A stretch of DNA of 64,000 nt from Pseudomonas fulva NBRC 16637 = DSM 17717 (GCF_000730565.1 NZ_BBIQ01000002.1:124001-188000), one strand, 5' to 3'; shown: positions 37,369-49,461, counted from the stretch's first letter. The notes: generated by a model from the letters alone, not told the origin. Program-made: numbers and translations.

Positions 37369-37384
37369 AGTGTATACGCTGTAA
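37369..37384. promoter_or_regulatory. NicR-operator-like site on the nicC side
   Basis: AGTGTATACGCTGTAA, 53 nt upstream of nicC, is the partner of the 37195 motif, giving one copy near each promoter. A MarR repressor controlling both directions would need such a pair. Confidence 0.5.
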
Positions 37385-37388
37385 ATGA

Positions 37389-39388
<2,000 letters not shown>

Positions 39389-39401
39389 AGGAGCACGAGA
39401 C

Positions 39402-40154
39402 ATGACCAAGCTATACCGCATCGGCCAGATCGTGCCGAGTTCCAACACCACCATGGAAACCGAGATACCGGCGATGCTCAACGCGCGCCAAGCCATCCGC
39501 CCGGAGCGCTTCACCTTTCATTCCAGCCGCATGCGCATGAAGCAGGTGAGAAAGGAAGAACTGGCGGCCATGGATGCCGAGTCCGACCGCTGCGCGGTGG
39601 AGCTGTCCGATGCCAGGGTCGATGTACTGGGCTACGCCTGCCTGGTGGCGATCATGGCCATGGGCCTGGGCTATCACCGGCAATCCGAACAGCGCCTCAG
39701 GCAGGCGACTGCCGATAATGATGCACTGGCGCCGGTCATCACCAGTGCCGGAGCGCTGGTCGAAGCCTTGCATGTGATGAAGGCCAAGCGCATCGCCATC
39801 GTCGCCCCGTACATGAAGCCGCTGACCGAGCTTGTGGTGAACTATATCCGCGAAGAAGGCTTCGAGGTTCAAGACTGGCGTGCCCTGGAGATTCCCGACA
39901 ACCTGGCCGTGGCCCGTCACGACCCCGCCAACCTGCCCGGTATCGTCGCCGGCATGAACCTTGAAGGGGTGGATGTGGTGGTCTTGTCGGCCTGCGTGCA
40001 GATGCAGTCGTTGCCGGCCGTGGCCAAAGTCGAGGCGCAGACCGGCAAGCCTGTGGTCACCGCTGCCATCGCTACCACCTACGCCATGCTCAAGGCGCTG
40101 GACCTCGAGGCGGTGGTGCCAGGTGCCGGCGCCTTGCTGTCGGGCGCCTATTGA
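39402..40154 (+). CDS. nicE: Maleate cis-trans isomerase NicE
   Basis: Converts maleate to fumarate, the last step of the pathway. The 250 residues begin MTKLYRIGQIVPSSNTTMETE, a signature of the Asp/Glu racemase superfamily member maleate isomerase. The two catalytic cysteines lie near residue 80 (LGYACLVA) and 198 (LSACVQMQ), with the expected spacing. GAAGGAG precedes the ATG. A longer frame back to 39339 lies inside nicD. Confidence 0.95.
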   Translation: MTKLYRIGQIVPSSNTTMETEIPAMLNARQAIRPERFTFHSSRMRMKQVRKEELAAMDAESDRCAVELSDARVDVLGYACLVAIMAMGLGYHRQSEQRLRQATADNDALAPVITSAGALVEALHVMKAKRIAIVAPYMKPLTELVVNYIREEGFEVQDWRALEIPDNLAVARHDPANLPGIVAGMNLEGVDVVVLSACVQMQSLPAVAKVEAQTGKPVVTAAIATTYAMLKALDLEAVVPGAGALLSGAY

Positions 40155-40169
40155 AATCGGGAGATGGAC

Positions 40170-40811
40170 ATGAGCGAGGCACAAAGTGCTCGGGACAACT
40201 ATCAGGGTGTATGGGGGCAGCGTATCGGTTTTGGTCGCGCACCGGCGCTGCTGATGATCGACTTCATGCAGGGCTATACCACGCCGGGGGCTGCGCTGTA
40301 CGCCCCAGGCGTCGTCACGGCAGTGGCGCAGGCCGCGGACCTGCTGGCGCTAGCCCGCGATTGCGGCATCCTGGTGGTGCATACCAACATCCGCTACCAG
40401 CCCCCGCATTTTGTCGATGGCGGGGTATGGGTGCGCAAGGCGCCGGTGATGAAGGACATGGTCGAGGGTAACCCCTTGGCGGCGTTCTGCGAGGCCGTTG
40501 CCCCACAGCCGGAGGAGGTGGTGCTGAGCAAGCAGTACGCCAGCGCTTTCTTCGGCACCAGCCTGGCGCCGCTGCTGCACGCCCAAGGAGTGGACACCGT
40601 GGTCTTGGCCGGCTGCTCCACCAGCGGGTGCATCCGCGCCAGCGCGGTAGATGCGATGCAGCATGGCTTTCGAACCATCGTGGTGCGCGAATGTGTGGGT
40701 GATCGCCATGACCACCCGCACCACGCCAACCTGTTCGACATCGACAGTAAGTACGGCGATGTGGTTTCCCGCCAGGAAGCGATGGCGCAATTCAGGCAAT
40801 TGACCGGCTGA
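40170..40811 (+). CDS. nicF: Maleamate amidohydrolase NicF
   Basis: Isochorismatase-like hydrolase giving maleate and ammonia from maleamate, acting before NicE. The ATG at 40170 has a GGGAG 7-11 nt upstream, whereas an ATG at 40164 abuts it, so 213 residues is preferred. The triad is Asp31 in LLMIDFMQG, Lys121 in LSKQYASAF and Cys154 in GCSTSGCIRASA. It follows nicE by 15 nt. Confidence 0.95.
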   Translation: MSEAQSARDNYQGVWGQRIGFGRAPALLMIDFMQGYTTPGAALYAPGVVTAVAQAADLLALARDCGILVVHTNIRYQPPHFVDGGVWVRKAPVMKDMVEGNPLAAFCEAVAPQPEEVVLSKQYASAFFGTSLAPLLHAQGVDTVVLAGCSTSGCIRASAVDAMQHGFRTIVVRECVGDRHDHPHHANLFDIDSKYGDVVSRQEAMAQFRQLTG

Positions 40812-41020
40812 CACCGGCAGGCGCCTACCCAATAACAATCAAGGAACGGTGCCGGAAGCACGTTCATGACCGCCTGCTGTCCGGGCGGTCGCCCCGCAGG
40901 AGCACTCGGGGTTTTTCAGGCGTGGCCTGGGCCTGTCGCGTGTAGCGCGCGACGGTCCTTGTGCGTCGAAAACTGCTGGCCTTAAAAACAACCACAAAGT
41001 CGCCCGCCAGGAGACAGGAA

Positions 41021-42334
41021 ATGCCAATTGCGAATGCAACCACGGTCCATAGCGACATTGATCAGGGCACCAAAGCGCTGTACAGCAAGATCACCTGGAG
41101 GCTCATTCCCTTCCTGTGCTTTTGCTACCTTGCCGCCTACCTGGACCGTATCAACGTCGGCTTCGCCAAACTGCAGATGCTCGAAGATCTGCAGTTCAGC
41201 ACCGCCGCCTATGGCCTGGGTGCCGGGCTGTTCTTCGTCGGCTACATCATTTTCGAAGTGCCCAGCAACCTGATTCTGCAGCGCGTCGGTGCCAAGCTGT
41301 GGATCGCCCGCATCATGATCACCTGGGGCCTGTTGTCGGCGTGCACCATGTTCGTCAGCACCACCACCCAGTTCTACATCCTGCGGTTTCTGCTCGGCGC
41401 GGCCGAAGCAGGGTTTTTGCCAGGGGTACTGTTCTACCTGACCATGTGGTACCCCACTTACCGACGCGGGCGCATCATCGCCCTGTTCATGATCGGGCTG
41501 CCGCTGTCGAGCGTGATCGGTGGGCCTATCTCGGGGTGGATCATGGGGCACTTCGATCAGGTCCACGGCCTGCATGGCTGGCAGTGGCTGTTCCTGCTGG
41601 AGGCGATCCCCAGCGTGCTGCTCGGCATTCTGACCTTCTGGGCCTTGCCCAATCACTTCCAGCAGGCCAAGTGGTTGTCGAGCCAAGACAAGGCTCAGCT
41701 GGCAGCAGACCTTGCCGCCGACGATGCAGAGGGCAAGGACAGCAAGCACAGTTTCCGTGACGGGTTCTTCAACCTCAAGGTGTGGATGCTCGGCGGTATC
41801 GATTTCTCGATCCTGCTCAGCGCCTACGCGATGGGCTTCTGGATGCCGACCTTCATCCGCGATGCAGGGGTAAGCGACACGTTCCACATCGGCTTGCTCA
41901 CTGCCATCCCGAGCCTCGCCGCACTGGCCGGCATGCTGATGATCGGCGCCAGCTCCGACCGTCACCGTGAGCGTCGTTGGCACATCATCGTTCCATTCAT
42001 CGTCGGCGCCATCGCCATGGCCAGCAGCACATTGTTCAGCCAGAACCTGGTCATGACTGTATTCCTGTTCGCAGTCGCCTCGGCCGCGATCATTGGTGCG
42101 GTGCCGGTGTTCTTCAGCCTGCCGGCGACCTTCCTGAAAGGAACGGCAGCCGCCACCGGTTTTGCCCTGGCCTGTTCGGTGGCAAACATTGCCGGGCTGG
42201 TCAGCAACTCGCTGATGGGCCTGGTCACTGACTGGACCGGTACTTCCCACGCGGCGCTGTGGGTGTTCGCCGGCTGCTTGCTCCTGAGTTGCTTCCTGGT
42301 CATCGCCCTGCCAGCGAAGCTGGTCAACCGCTAG
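41021..42334 (+). CDS. nicT: MFS transporter NicT (pathway-intermediate uptake)
   Basis: Major facilitator of the anion:cation symporter family, associated in KT2440 with uptake of 6-hydroxynicotinate. There are about 12 membrane segments over 437 residues. The N-terminal motif is AAYLDRINVGFAKLQM, with GAAEAGFLPGVLFYLTMWYP and RRGRIIALFMIGLPLSSVIGGPISG. The ATG at 41021 directly follows GGAGACAGGAA. The 209 nt after nicF hold a weak GC hairpin with a T run (40892-40916), a possible attenuator. Confidence 0.93.
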   Translation: MPIANATTVHSDIDQGTKALYSKITWRLIPFLCFCYLAAYLDRINVGFAKLQMLEDLQFSTAAYGLGAGLFFVGYIIFEVPSNLILQRVGAKLWIARIMITWGLLSACTMFVSTTTQFYILRFLLGAAEAGFLPGVLFYLTMWYPTYRRGRIIALFMIGLPLSSVIGGPISGWIMGHFDQVHGLHGWQWLFLLEAIPSVLLGILTFWALPNHFQQAKWLSSQDKAQLAADLAADDAEGKDSKHSFRDGFFNLKVWMLGGIDFSILLSAYAMGFWMPTFIRDAGVSDTFHIGLLTAIPSLAALAGMLMIGASSDRHRERRWHIIVPFIVGAIAMASSTLFSQNLVMTVFLFAVASAAIIGAVPVFFSLPATFLKGTAAATGFALACSVANIAGLVSNSLMGLVTDWTGTSHAALWVFAGCLLLSCFLVIALPAKLVNR

Positions 42335-42469
42335 CGGTCCAGCGCTTCACGCCCGGTAGGGCAGGCCGGCCGATGCCGGCCTGCCCACTCATTCTCAATG
42401 CAATCTGCACGTCGGCGGGCGTTTGTCTCGCCGGTGGATTGCTGTTGCCCGAATTTCAGGAATCGCCCC

Positions 42470-43762
42470 ATGCACGCTTGCACTGCACCGCGTTTTTTCC
42501 CGAAGGCACGCCTGGCTGGCGGCTGCATCGCAGCCGCGCTGTGTACCGAGGCACCGGCTGAAGAGGTCGGTTTCATCGAAGGCGCCCGTGCGACCCTCCA
42601 GGCTCGCAATTATTTCTTCAGCCGCGACTACGCCGATATCAAGGGAGCAAGCACCCAATCGCGTACTCAGGAGTGGGCGCAGGGCTTCATCCTCAACGCC
42701 AGCTCAGGTTATAGCCAGGGCATCATTGGTGCCGGGGTCGATGTGATCGGCCTGTTGGGTTTCAAACTCGACAGCAGCCCCGAACATGCACGCTCAGGCC
42801 TACTGCCAAGCCTTGACAGCGGCACGTCCGCCGACCATTACAGCCGCGTGGGCGCGGCGCTCAAGTTCAAGGTTTCCCAAACCGAATTGAAGGTGGGGGA
42901 ATTAATGCCCAATCTGCCTGTGTTGCTGTTCAGCGACCTGCGCCTGCTGCCACCGACTTATCAGGGCGCAATGCTGGAGTCACATGAGTTTGCTGGGCTG
43001 ACGCTCAGTGCCGGCCAATTTCGCTCCACCAGCCTGCGCGACTCGTCCAACAGTCAGAAAATGTATGCGCTGGTCAACGACCCCATCAACCCCGCGCGGC
43101 TGGCCCGCTTTACCAGTGACCGCTTCAATTACCTGGGCGCCGACTATGCCTTCAACGACAACCGCTCCAGCGTTGGGGTATGGCAGGCGCAGCTGCGGGA
43201 CATCTACCAGCAGCGATTCTACAGCCTCAAGCACGCCGAGCCCCTAGGTGACTGGACCTTGGGTGTGAATGCCGGCTATTTCCACGCCCGCGAGGATGGG
43301 CGCAAGCTTGCCGGCAACTATGATAACCATGCGCTGTTCAGCCTGTTCTCGGCGAGAACGGGCGGGCATACGTTTTACGTGGGCTACCAGCAGATAGGCG
43401 GGGAGGACGGTTTCATCCAGGTGGGCGCCAACACCAACCCGATGGGTAATACCCTGCCGACCTACGAGTTCTCGGCGCCTGGGGAGCGTTCCTGGCAGGT
43501 GCGGCATGACTACAACTTTGCGGCATGGGGGATCCCCGGGCTGACCTCGACATTGCGTTACGTACAAGGCCGGGACGTCAAAACCGGGCTGGGCTTTGAA
43601 GGGCGTGATCGGGAGCGGGATCTGGACCTGGCCTACGTGGTGCAAAGTGGGCCGCTGGAGGGGCTCGGCGTGCGCGTGCGCAATGTGATGGCTCGCTCCA
43701 ATTACCGAACAGATATCGACGAGAACCGCGTGGTGCTCAGCTATACCATGAAGCTGTTCTAG
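42470..43762 (+). CDS. nicP: OprD-family porin NicP
   Basis: Outer-membrane channel for the nic pathway, last gene of nicCDEFTP. An AGGAAT precedes the ATG at 42470, giving 430 residues with a signal peptide ending near EAPAEE. OprD hallmarks are [44 protein letters not shown] and the terminal [10 protein letters not shown]. It is a paralogue of the porin at 12158, with the same architecture. Confidence 0.92.
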   Translation: MHACTAPRFFPKARLAGGCIAAALCTEAPAEEVGFIEGARATLQARNYFFSRDYADIKGASTQSRTQEWAQGFILNASSGYSQGIIGAGVDVIGLLGFKLDSSPEHARSGLLPSLDSGTSADHYSRVGAALKFKVSQTELKVGELMPNLPVLLFSDLRLLPPTYQGAMLESHEFAGLTLSAGQFRSTSLRDSSNSQKMYALVNDPINPARLARFTSDRFNYLGADYAFNDNRSSVGVWQAQLRDIYQQRFYSLKHAEPLGDWTLGVNAGYFHAREDGRKLAGNYDNHALFSLFSARTGGHTFYVGYQQIGGEDGFIQVGANTNPMGNTLPTYEFSAPGERSWQVRHDYNFAAWGIPGLTSTLRYVQGRDVKTGLGFEGRDRERDLDLAYVVQSGPLEGLGVRVRNVMARSNYRTDIDENRVVLSYTMKLF

Positions 43763-43813
43763 AGGTTGTAGCGGACACCATCAGGCGAGCACGACAAACG
43801 GCCACCTCGGACG

Positions 43814-43845
43814 TGCACCTGGCCGGCTAAAAGCGACCAGGTGTA
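43814..43845 (+). terminator. Hairpin after nicP
   Basis: GTGCACCTGG and CCAGGTGTAC pair over 9 of 10 positions around a 14-nt loop. No T-tract follows, so it may act as a 3' stabiliser or a Rho-independent-like stop. Confidence 0.35.
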
Positions 43846-43871
43846 CAACCCCGCTCAGCTGTAGCGGTTTA

Positions 43872-43902
43872 TGCGATTAATTATCATATGATGATGATTA
43901 TG
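43872..43902. promoter_or_regulatory. Fur-box-like element before the TonB receptor
   Basis: A run of NATWAT hexamers on both strands (ATTAATTATCATATGATGATGATTATGAT region) lies about 50 nt upstream of the receptor start, typical for ferric-uptake-repressor sites. The match to the 19-bp consensus is imperfect. Confidence 0.5.
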
Positions 43903-43950
43903 ATGTAGATTTGCGCGCACGGATTTTCACGCGCAAGGAGTCAGCTCGCA

Positions 43951-46167
43951 ATGCCCCCGTCCATTTCCCATCCCACTACCTTCACCCTCGGCCTGTACGC
44001 TTGCTTAATCTGCCCGCCATCCTTTGCCGATACCCAGGCAAGCCAAGACGGCCCCGTGCTGGAGCTGGGCTCAACCGATGTGATTGCTACCGGCCTTGGC
44101 AGCGTCACTGAACGCAGTGGCTCCTACACCACCGGTAGCATGAGCGCAGCCACCCGGTTGAATCTCTCGATCAAGGAGACACCCCAATCGGTCTCGGTCA
44201 TATCCCGCCAGCAGCTGGACGACTTCCAGCTCAACAGCCTGTCCGAGGCCATGGCTCACGTCACGGGAGTTACGGTGCAACGCAATGACTCGGAGCGACC
44301 GAGCTACTATTCGCGTGGTTACGCCATCAACAACTTCCAGATCGATGGCATGCTCAACACGTTCTCGGGGCTCAAGTCCGACTCCGACACCATCATCTAC
44401 GATCGAATCGAAGTCGTGCGTGGGGCCACAGGCTTGACCACAGGTGCAGGCGATCCCTCAGGCACCATCGCAATGGTTCGCAAGCGCCCTACGCACGCGT
44501 TGGCGGTAAAGAGTGGTGTAAGTGGTGGCAGTTTCGACAATTACTACAGCTACCTGGACGTGGGTGGCCCGCTGGGCTGGGACGGCCGTCTGCGCGGACG
44601 CACCGTGCTGGCGTACCGCGACAACAAGTCGTTCATGGACAAGTATGCCACCCAGCGTGAAGTGGCCTACGGCGTGCTCGAAGCCGACCTGACCCCAAGC
44701 ACCGTGCTGGCGGTGGGGTATGACTATCAGAACAAGCATGTGCAAGGGTCATCCTGGGGCACGGTACCGTTCTGGAACGCCGACGGCAGCAAAGCCAACT
44801 TGCCCCGTTCCACCAACCTCAGTGCGCCCTGGTCTTCCTGGCCGCTCAAAGACCAGACGGTATTCGCTACCCTCGACCAGTATCTGGCCAACGACTGGGT
44901 CATGAAGGTGGCGTATACCCACCGGCAAAGCGACAGCGACGGAAAGGTCTACTATGGGGGCAATGGCTTCCCCGAAGCCGACCGTAGCGGCATGCAGGCC
45001 TGGTACTCGCACTTCGGGGGCTCCGAGCAGATGGACGCGCTGGACTTCAACCTCGCGGGCCCTTTCCAGTTGTTCGGCCGCAGCCATGATTTCATGATCG
45101 GTTACGGCGAGTCGCGACGGCGCGACAGTGAACCCCACCGCCTTGATCTGCCTGTACCCGACGGTTTCGAGACGATTGCCGATTGGAAGTACATGGGGGC
45201 CACACCTACGTTCTATGACCTCGAAACCGGGCTGGACAGTTCGCGCTCCAGCATTCGTCAGAAGGCCGGCTACATTGCAACACGTCTGAACCCCACGGAT
45301 CGCCTGCACATCGTGATTGGCAGCCGCTACGGCAGTTGGCAGACGCAACAGCGGGAGTGGGATTACGGTGATGCCCTGCAAGTTACCGATCAGTCCACTA
45401 CCAAGCAGGTCCAGAATGATCAGTGGACGCCCTATGCCGGCGTACTCTTCGATCTGACCGACCAGTTCACCGCCTATGTCAGTTACACCGATATCTTCAA
45501 CCCGCAAACCGTGAGAGACGTCAACAAGCAGTACCTGGAGCCCATCGTAGGCAAGGTTTATGAGGTGGGGCTCAAGGGCAGCCTGTTCGCTGACCGCCTG
45601 AACCTGAGCACGGCAGTGTTTCGCAGCAAGCAGGACAACGTGGCGGAACAAGACGACTCAGTGCCGCCCAATGGCAACGAAGTATTCTACAAAAGCGGTG
45701 GCAAGGGCGTGGTTGTCGAAGGTTACGAGGCTGAAGTCGCAGGCGAGGTGATGACCGGGTGGCAGATGAGCCTGGGCTACAGCTATACGCATGCTGCCAC
45801 GGCCGAGAAAAAGCGAAAGAACACCGAACAACCCTTGAACCTGGTGCGCTTGTCCAGCACCTATGCCCTAACACCAGCATTGACCGTAGGGGCAAGCCTG
45901 GACTGGCAGAGCGACAATTTCAGGCTGGCGAACCGACCGGTAGGGCGCGACGGTGATCGAATCATCACGGCCAAGGACGAGATCGGCCAGAAAGCATTTT
46001 CGGTGGTTGGACTGATGGCGCGCTACCGGATCGATGAGCACCTGACTGCTTCTGTCAACGTCAAGAACCTGTTCGACGAGCATTACTACAACAACGTCGG
46101 CTTCTACAACGGCGTGTACCACGGTGAGCCACGTACGATGATGGTCAGCCTGGATTGGAGGCTCTGA
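43951..46167 (+). CDS. TonB-dependent siderophore receptor (FhuE/FpvA-like)
   Basis: Outer-membrane receptor that imports a ferric siderophore with energy from TonB-ExbBD. The 738 residues begin with a signal peptide ending near SFADT. A plug domain follows (KETPQSVSVISRQQLDDFQLNSLSEAMAHVTGVTVQ region), with IEVVRGATGLTTGAGDPSGTIAMVRKRP typical of coprogen and pyoverdine receptors. A 22-strand barrel ends in SLDWRL. There is no N-terminal STN signalling domain, so no anti-sigma relay is expected. AAGGAG lies 10 nt before the ATG. Which siderophore it binds is unknown. Confidence 0.92.
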   Translation: MPPSISHPTTFTLGLYACLICPPSFADTQASQDGPVLELGSTDVIATGLGSVTERSGSYTTGSMSAATRLNLSIKETPQSVSVISRQQLDDFQLNSLSEAMAHVTGVTVQRNDSERPSYYSRGYAINNFQIDGMLNTFSGLKSDSDTIIYDRIEVVRGATGLTTGAGDPSGTIAMVRKRPTHALAVKSGVSGGSFDNYYSYLDVGGPLGWDGRLRGRTVLAYRDNKSFMDKYATQREVAYGVLEADLTPSTVLAVGYDYQNKHVQGSSWGTVPFWNADGSKANLPRSTNLSAPWSSWPLKDQTVFATLDQYLANDWVMKVAYTHRQSDSDGKVYYGGNGFPEADRSGMQAWYSHFGGSEQMDALDFNLAGPFQLFGRSHDFMIGYGESRRRDSEPHRLDLPVPDGFETIADWKYMGATPTFYDLETGLDSSRSSIRQKAGYIATRLNPTDRLHIVIGSRYGSWQTQQREWDYGDALQVTDQSTTKQVQNDQWTPYAGVLFDLTDQFTAYVSYTDIFNPQTVRDVNKQYLEPIVGKVYEVGLKGSLFADRLNLSTAVFRSKQDNVAEQDDSVPPNGNEVFYKSGGKGVVVEGYEAEVAGEVMTGWQMSLGYSYTHAATAEKKRKNTEQPLNLVRLSSTYALTPALTVGASLDWQSDNFRLANRPVGRDGDRIITAKDEIGQKAFSVVGLMARYRIDEHLTASVNVKNLFDEHYYNNVGFYNGVYHGEPRTMMVSLDWRL

Positions 46168-46283
46168 GGCGATGACCAGGTTGCGCTGTACACTCGGCCA
46201 GTCGGCGGCCATGTGATAGCCCGCAGCGCCCATCACCCGCGCACTTGGCGAACGGGCGATGGGCGCTTGCTCAGACCAAGCCT

Positions 46284-46811
46284 TTACTCAGCGGCCTGTT
46301 CCACTGCCGGCTCGTCTGCAGCCTCGCCCTGTGCTGCAGGCGCAGCGGTCTGTGCCTTGGCTTGCGCCCGCTTGCGGCGTTCCTGATTACGCTGCTGGGC
46401 CGCCTGACGCTTGGCATGGATCGCCTGGGCGGCGGTCACCACGCCTGCCGGCTCACCGTTAAGGTCCAGGCGCGGGGCGTTTTCCACCATGCTGGTCCAG
46501 TAGCGGTTGCCCCGGCACCAGGTGGAAATGCCCAGCTTCAGTTGCTCACGGGTAATGCCCAGCAGCTCCAGGTGTTGCTCGGCATCCTTGAAGATGCCCT
46601 CCTTGAGCGGCACTTTCGGCGCAGGGTTGACAGGGAAGGCCAACGGGAAGTGCTTCTGCAGCGGCCAGATGGCGGCCACTGCCGGGTCCAGTTCACGCGG
46701 CTTGGTCTTCTGCGGGGGCTTGCGCTTGGCCGGCGCTGGGGCGCTTGCCTGTTGCTGCTCTTTTTCAGCCCGCAGGCGATCCCGTAGCGCTGCCAGTTGT
46801 TCAAAGCTCAT
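46284..46811 (-). CDS. ProQ/FinO-domain RNA-binding protein
   Basis: Predicted RNA chaperone of 175 residues. The central FinO domain reads AAIWPLQKHFPLAFPVNPAPKVPLKEGIFKDA, then LGITREQLKLGISTWCRGNRYWTSM. It is flanked by a basic N-terminal tail (KRKPPQKTKPREL) and an Ala/Gln/Arg-rich C-terminal tail that is probably disordered. Such proteins stabilise mRNAs or assist sRNA pairing. Convergent with the receptor gene. No good ribosome site is visible ahead of the ATG. Confidence 0.88.
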   Translation of the reverse strand: MSFEQLAALRDRLRAEKEQQQASAPAPAKRKPPQKTKPRELDPAVAAIWPLQKHFPLAFPVNPAPKVPLKEGIFKDAEQHLELLGITREQLKLGISTWCRGNRYWTSMVENAPRLDLNGEPAGVVTAAQAIHAKRQAAQQRNQERRKRAQAKAQTAAPAAQGEAADEPAVEQAAE

Positions 46812-47031
46812 CGTTCAATTCACTGCTTCAAGGTTGATTGCGTGGTGCAAGGATATGCGATGCAGCCCCGGTGAGCAGCCCAAAAGGCACAAATCGTCGC
46901 TTTTTTTACAGAAACCCACGACGGTCTTGCTCCAGGGCAGCGGTATTTGCGTCACACAATGGCGCGAATCCTTGCCCCAGGGGCACGGTGCAAGCTTTCC
47001 CGACAGGCCGCTGCCCCTCTGTCATCCAGCC

Positions 47032-48657
47032 CTAGACCTTGAACTTGGCGACCATCGCGTTCAGGTCCACAGCCAGGCGTGACAACTCCTGGGCGGCGGC
47101 GCTGGTCTGGTTCGCGCCGGCCGAGGTCTGCATCGCCAGGTCCCTGATGTTCACCAGGTTTCGATCCACTTCGCGGGCCACCTGGGCCTGCTCTTCGGAG
47201 GCGCTGGCGATCACCAGGTTGCGTTGGTTGATGGACGAAATGGCTTCGGCAATCGTGTTCAGTGCCTGGCCTGCGGATTGGGCGATTTCCAGGGTGCCTG
47301 ACGCCCGCCCTTTGCTGGCGTGCATGGCCCCGACTGCAGACTCGGTGCCCGACTGAATGCCTGTGATCATGCCTTCGATCTCGGCTGTCGATTGCTGGGT
47401 TCGGTGCGCCAGCGCCCTGACTTCGTCGGCGACCACGGCAAAACCACGGCCGGCTTCACCGGCGCGCGCAGCCTCGATGGCAGCGTTGAGCGCAAGCAGG
47501 TTGGTCTGGCCTGCGATCGAGCCGATGACATCCAGTACCCGGCTGATCTCGTTGGCGCTGGTGGCCAGCTGTTCGATTTCCTGGGAAGTGGTCGTGACAT
47601 CGCCGACGAGCTGACCAATGGATTGCAGCGCATCATTGACCCGCTGCTGGCCCTCACGGGTGGTCTGGTCTGCACCTTTGGAGGCATCGGCGGTGTTGAC
47701 GGCATTGCTGGCCACTTCCTCAACCGCTGCGGTCATTTGGTTCACGGCCGTGGCGGCTTGGTCGATTTCGGCGCTTTGCTGATGCAGGCCGCGGCTGGTG
47801 TCTTCGGTGACCGTGAACAGCTCTTCGGATGCCGAGGCGAGCTGGTCGGAGGCGGCTGCGATGCCGGCAATCGTCTCGCGCAAGCTGTCTTTCATTCTGG
47901 ACAAGGCGTGCAGCAACAGCGCGGGTTCGTCGCTACCCGTCACCGTGATGACCTGGTTGAGCTCACCTGAGGCCACCCGCTCGGCAACGGCCACCGCTTC
48001 GCTCAAAGGCCGCACGATACTGCGGGTCAGCATAATGGCCAGCGCAATCATCAGTACGATGATGCCCACGATAGTCGCCGTGATAATCGAGAAGGACTGA
48101 TCATAGGCGTCCGTACTGATCTGGGAGGCGTTGGTTGCGCCGTTGGAATTGTACTGGGTCAGCTCGATCAGCGACTTCATCATTGCGTCGGCATAGTTGG
48201 CCAGTTCACCGTTGACCAGGCGGGTCGCTTCTGCAATGTCGTTCCTGCGTACAGCGTCAAGAATTGCGTCCTGCAACCTATGGTAGGTCTCGCTTCTGGC
48301 CAGAAATGCGTCGTACAGGGCCCGGTCTCGTTCTTCTGTCGCTGTTGCCTTGTACGTTTTGATTTGTTCCTGGTAGTGCTTGGAGATGTCCGCGATCTTG
48401 TCCAGTGTCGCGGCCCTGGCGCTGGGGCTTTCTTCCAGAACGCTGCGCAAGGTCAGTGCTCGGGCGCGGCCCAGGTTCATGCTGACCTCGTCCAGCAGCA
48501 TGATTGACGGTAACCATTCGGTGCGCACTTCGTCAGTGGCCTTGTCCATCGTGTGCATGCGGTACAACGATGCCAGCCCCAGGATCAGTACGAGGAGGGC
48601 GACCAGCGTAAAGATGACAGCCGCGCGTGTGCCAATTTTCAAGTTCCGAAAATACAT
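47032..48657 (-). CDS. Methyl-accepting chemotaxis protein (4HB-type sensor)
   Basis: Transmembrane chemoreceptor of 541 residues. It has a first membrane helix at about 12-31, a periplasmic four-helix-bundle sensor (about 35-185) and a second helix (about 190-212). A HAMP domain comes next, then a long cytoplasmic coiled coil with the hairpin tip [37 protein letters not shown]. The ligand is unknown. AAGGAG precedes the ATG. A FliA-type promoter at 48750-48778 fits membership of the motility regulon. Confidence 0.95.
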   Translation of the reverse strand: MYFRNLKIGTRAAVIFTLVALLVLILGLASLYRMHTMDKATDEVRTEWLPSIMLLDEVSMNLGRARALTLRSVLEESPSARAATLDKIADISKHYQEQIKTYKATATEERDRALYDAFLARSETYHRLQDAILDAVRRNDIAEATRLVNGELANYADAMMKSLIELTQYNSNGATNASQISTDAYDQSFSIITATIVGIIVLMIALAIMLTRSIVRPLSEAVAVAERVASGELNQVITVTGSDEPALLLHALSRMKDSLRETIAGIAAASDQLASASEELFTVTEDTSRGLHQQSAEIDQAATAVNQMTAAVEEVASNAVNTADASKGADQTTREGQQRVNDALQSIGQLVGDVTTTSQEIEQLATSANEISRVLDVIGSIAGQTNLLALNAAIEAARAGEAGRGFAVVADEVRALAHRTQQSTAEIEGMITGIQSGTESAVGAMHASKGRASGTLEIAQSAGQALNTIAEAISSINQRNLVIASASEEQAQVAREVDRNLVNIRDLAMQTSAGANQTSAAAQELSRLAVDLNAMVAKFKV

Positions 48658-48749
48658 GTGTAGCTCCTTGGTGTAGCAATGCTTGCTAGGCTAAGCAAGT
48701 CCAGCAGGGTGACCGTGGTAATAAGGCTGCAGCCCTCTCGTTGAAACAG

Positions 48750-48778
48750 CTATCGGCACCTTGAGCAATAAACTTTAA
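48750..48778 (-). promoter_or_regulatory. Sigma-28 (FliA) promoter of the chemoreceptor gene
   Basis: The minus strand reads TTAAAG, 15 nt, then GCCGATAG, close to the FliA consensus TAAAG-N14-16-GCCGATA. It lies about 90 nt upstream of the start codon. Confidence 0.65.
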
Positions 48779-49029
48779 GAATAAACATAAGCAGTTTACG
48801 AACGGCGTAGTTCGCCGTTGGATCGCTCAATTGCCATGGTTTTCAGCACACCGCGAGCCTGTTCTTATGGTCATTGTGCAGGGTTATTTAGGTAACAATT
48901 TATTTCGTATTGATCTGGATCAAGAAAATGCTGATTGGATCGGCCGCAGGTCTTTGAATCGTTCGTCAACATACGCCTGTTTGAAGGCGCGCGAGTATCG
49001 AATGTCAGCTGTGAGCCTTGGAAACAGGC
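48779..49029. other. Intergenic stretch, no gene seen
   Basis: Upstream of the chemoreceptor promoter the sequence is relatively AT-rich and carries no convincing coding frame. It contains a GATCTGGATCAAGAAAATGCTGATTGGATC stretch with repeated GATC and GGATC words but no clear operator. Confidence 0.4.
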
Positions 49030-49066
49030 AGCCCCGCCCCTCGTAAGGGCCGAGGCCGCTGGGGCT
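49030..49066 (-). terminator. Compound hairpin at the end of the 61-residue ORF
   Basis: AGCCCC (49030-49035) pairs with GGGGCT (49061-49066), enclosing a smaller GCCCCT/AGGGC hairpin. It overlaps the stop codon of the short gene and lacks a strong U-run. Confidence 0.35.
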
Positions 49067-49250
49067 ATTGCAGTGTGTCAGGCTTAAACGCCGCCGGCAG
49101 TTGTGCCAGCGTGGTTTCGATTCGCGCTATCGATACCGCCAATGCGCTGGCCTCATCGTACTTGCCTTCGCCTTTGAGCTTGTCTCGCTCGCGGCGCAGG
49201 TTCAACAGGGTTTTTTGAAGTCTCAACGCCGGCTCATTGTAGTCGTCCAT
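49065..49250 (-). CDS. Small conserved-looking coiled-coil protein
   Basis: A 61-residue acidic/basic helical protein beginning MDDYNEPALRLQKTLLNLRRERDKLKGEGKYDEAS and ending QLPAAFKPDTLQ. Heptad-like spacing of Leu and Ile suggests a two-helix coiled coil. The codon choice is typical of neighbours. I do not recognise a named family. It is a lone gene with no obvious strong promoter. Confidence 0.6.
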   Translation of the reverse strand: MDDYNEPALRLQKTLLNLRRERDKLKGEGKYDEASALAVSIARIETTLAQLPAAFKPDTLQ

Positions 49251-49461
49251 AGAGTTCTCTTAACGATAGCGTCCTTGCTGTTGTAGGAAAGGCTGACCGT
49301 AACAGGTCAGTTCCACCTCATAAACTGATCTTTCATACAGCGAGAACGAAGTCTAAGGAAACCTCCTACATCGCGGGATACATATTCCTACAAAGAGGCT
49401 GCGAGGCAGCAACTTCTGCAGCTTCTGCTAGGCTCGAGGGTTTCCGGCCAAGGAGAGGCCT

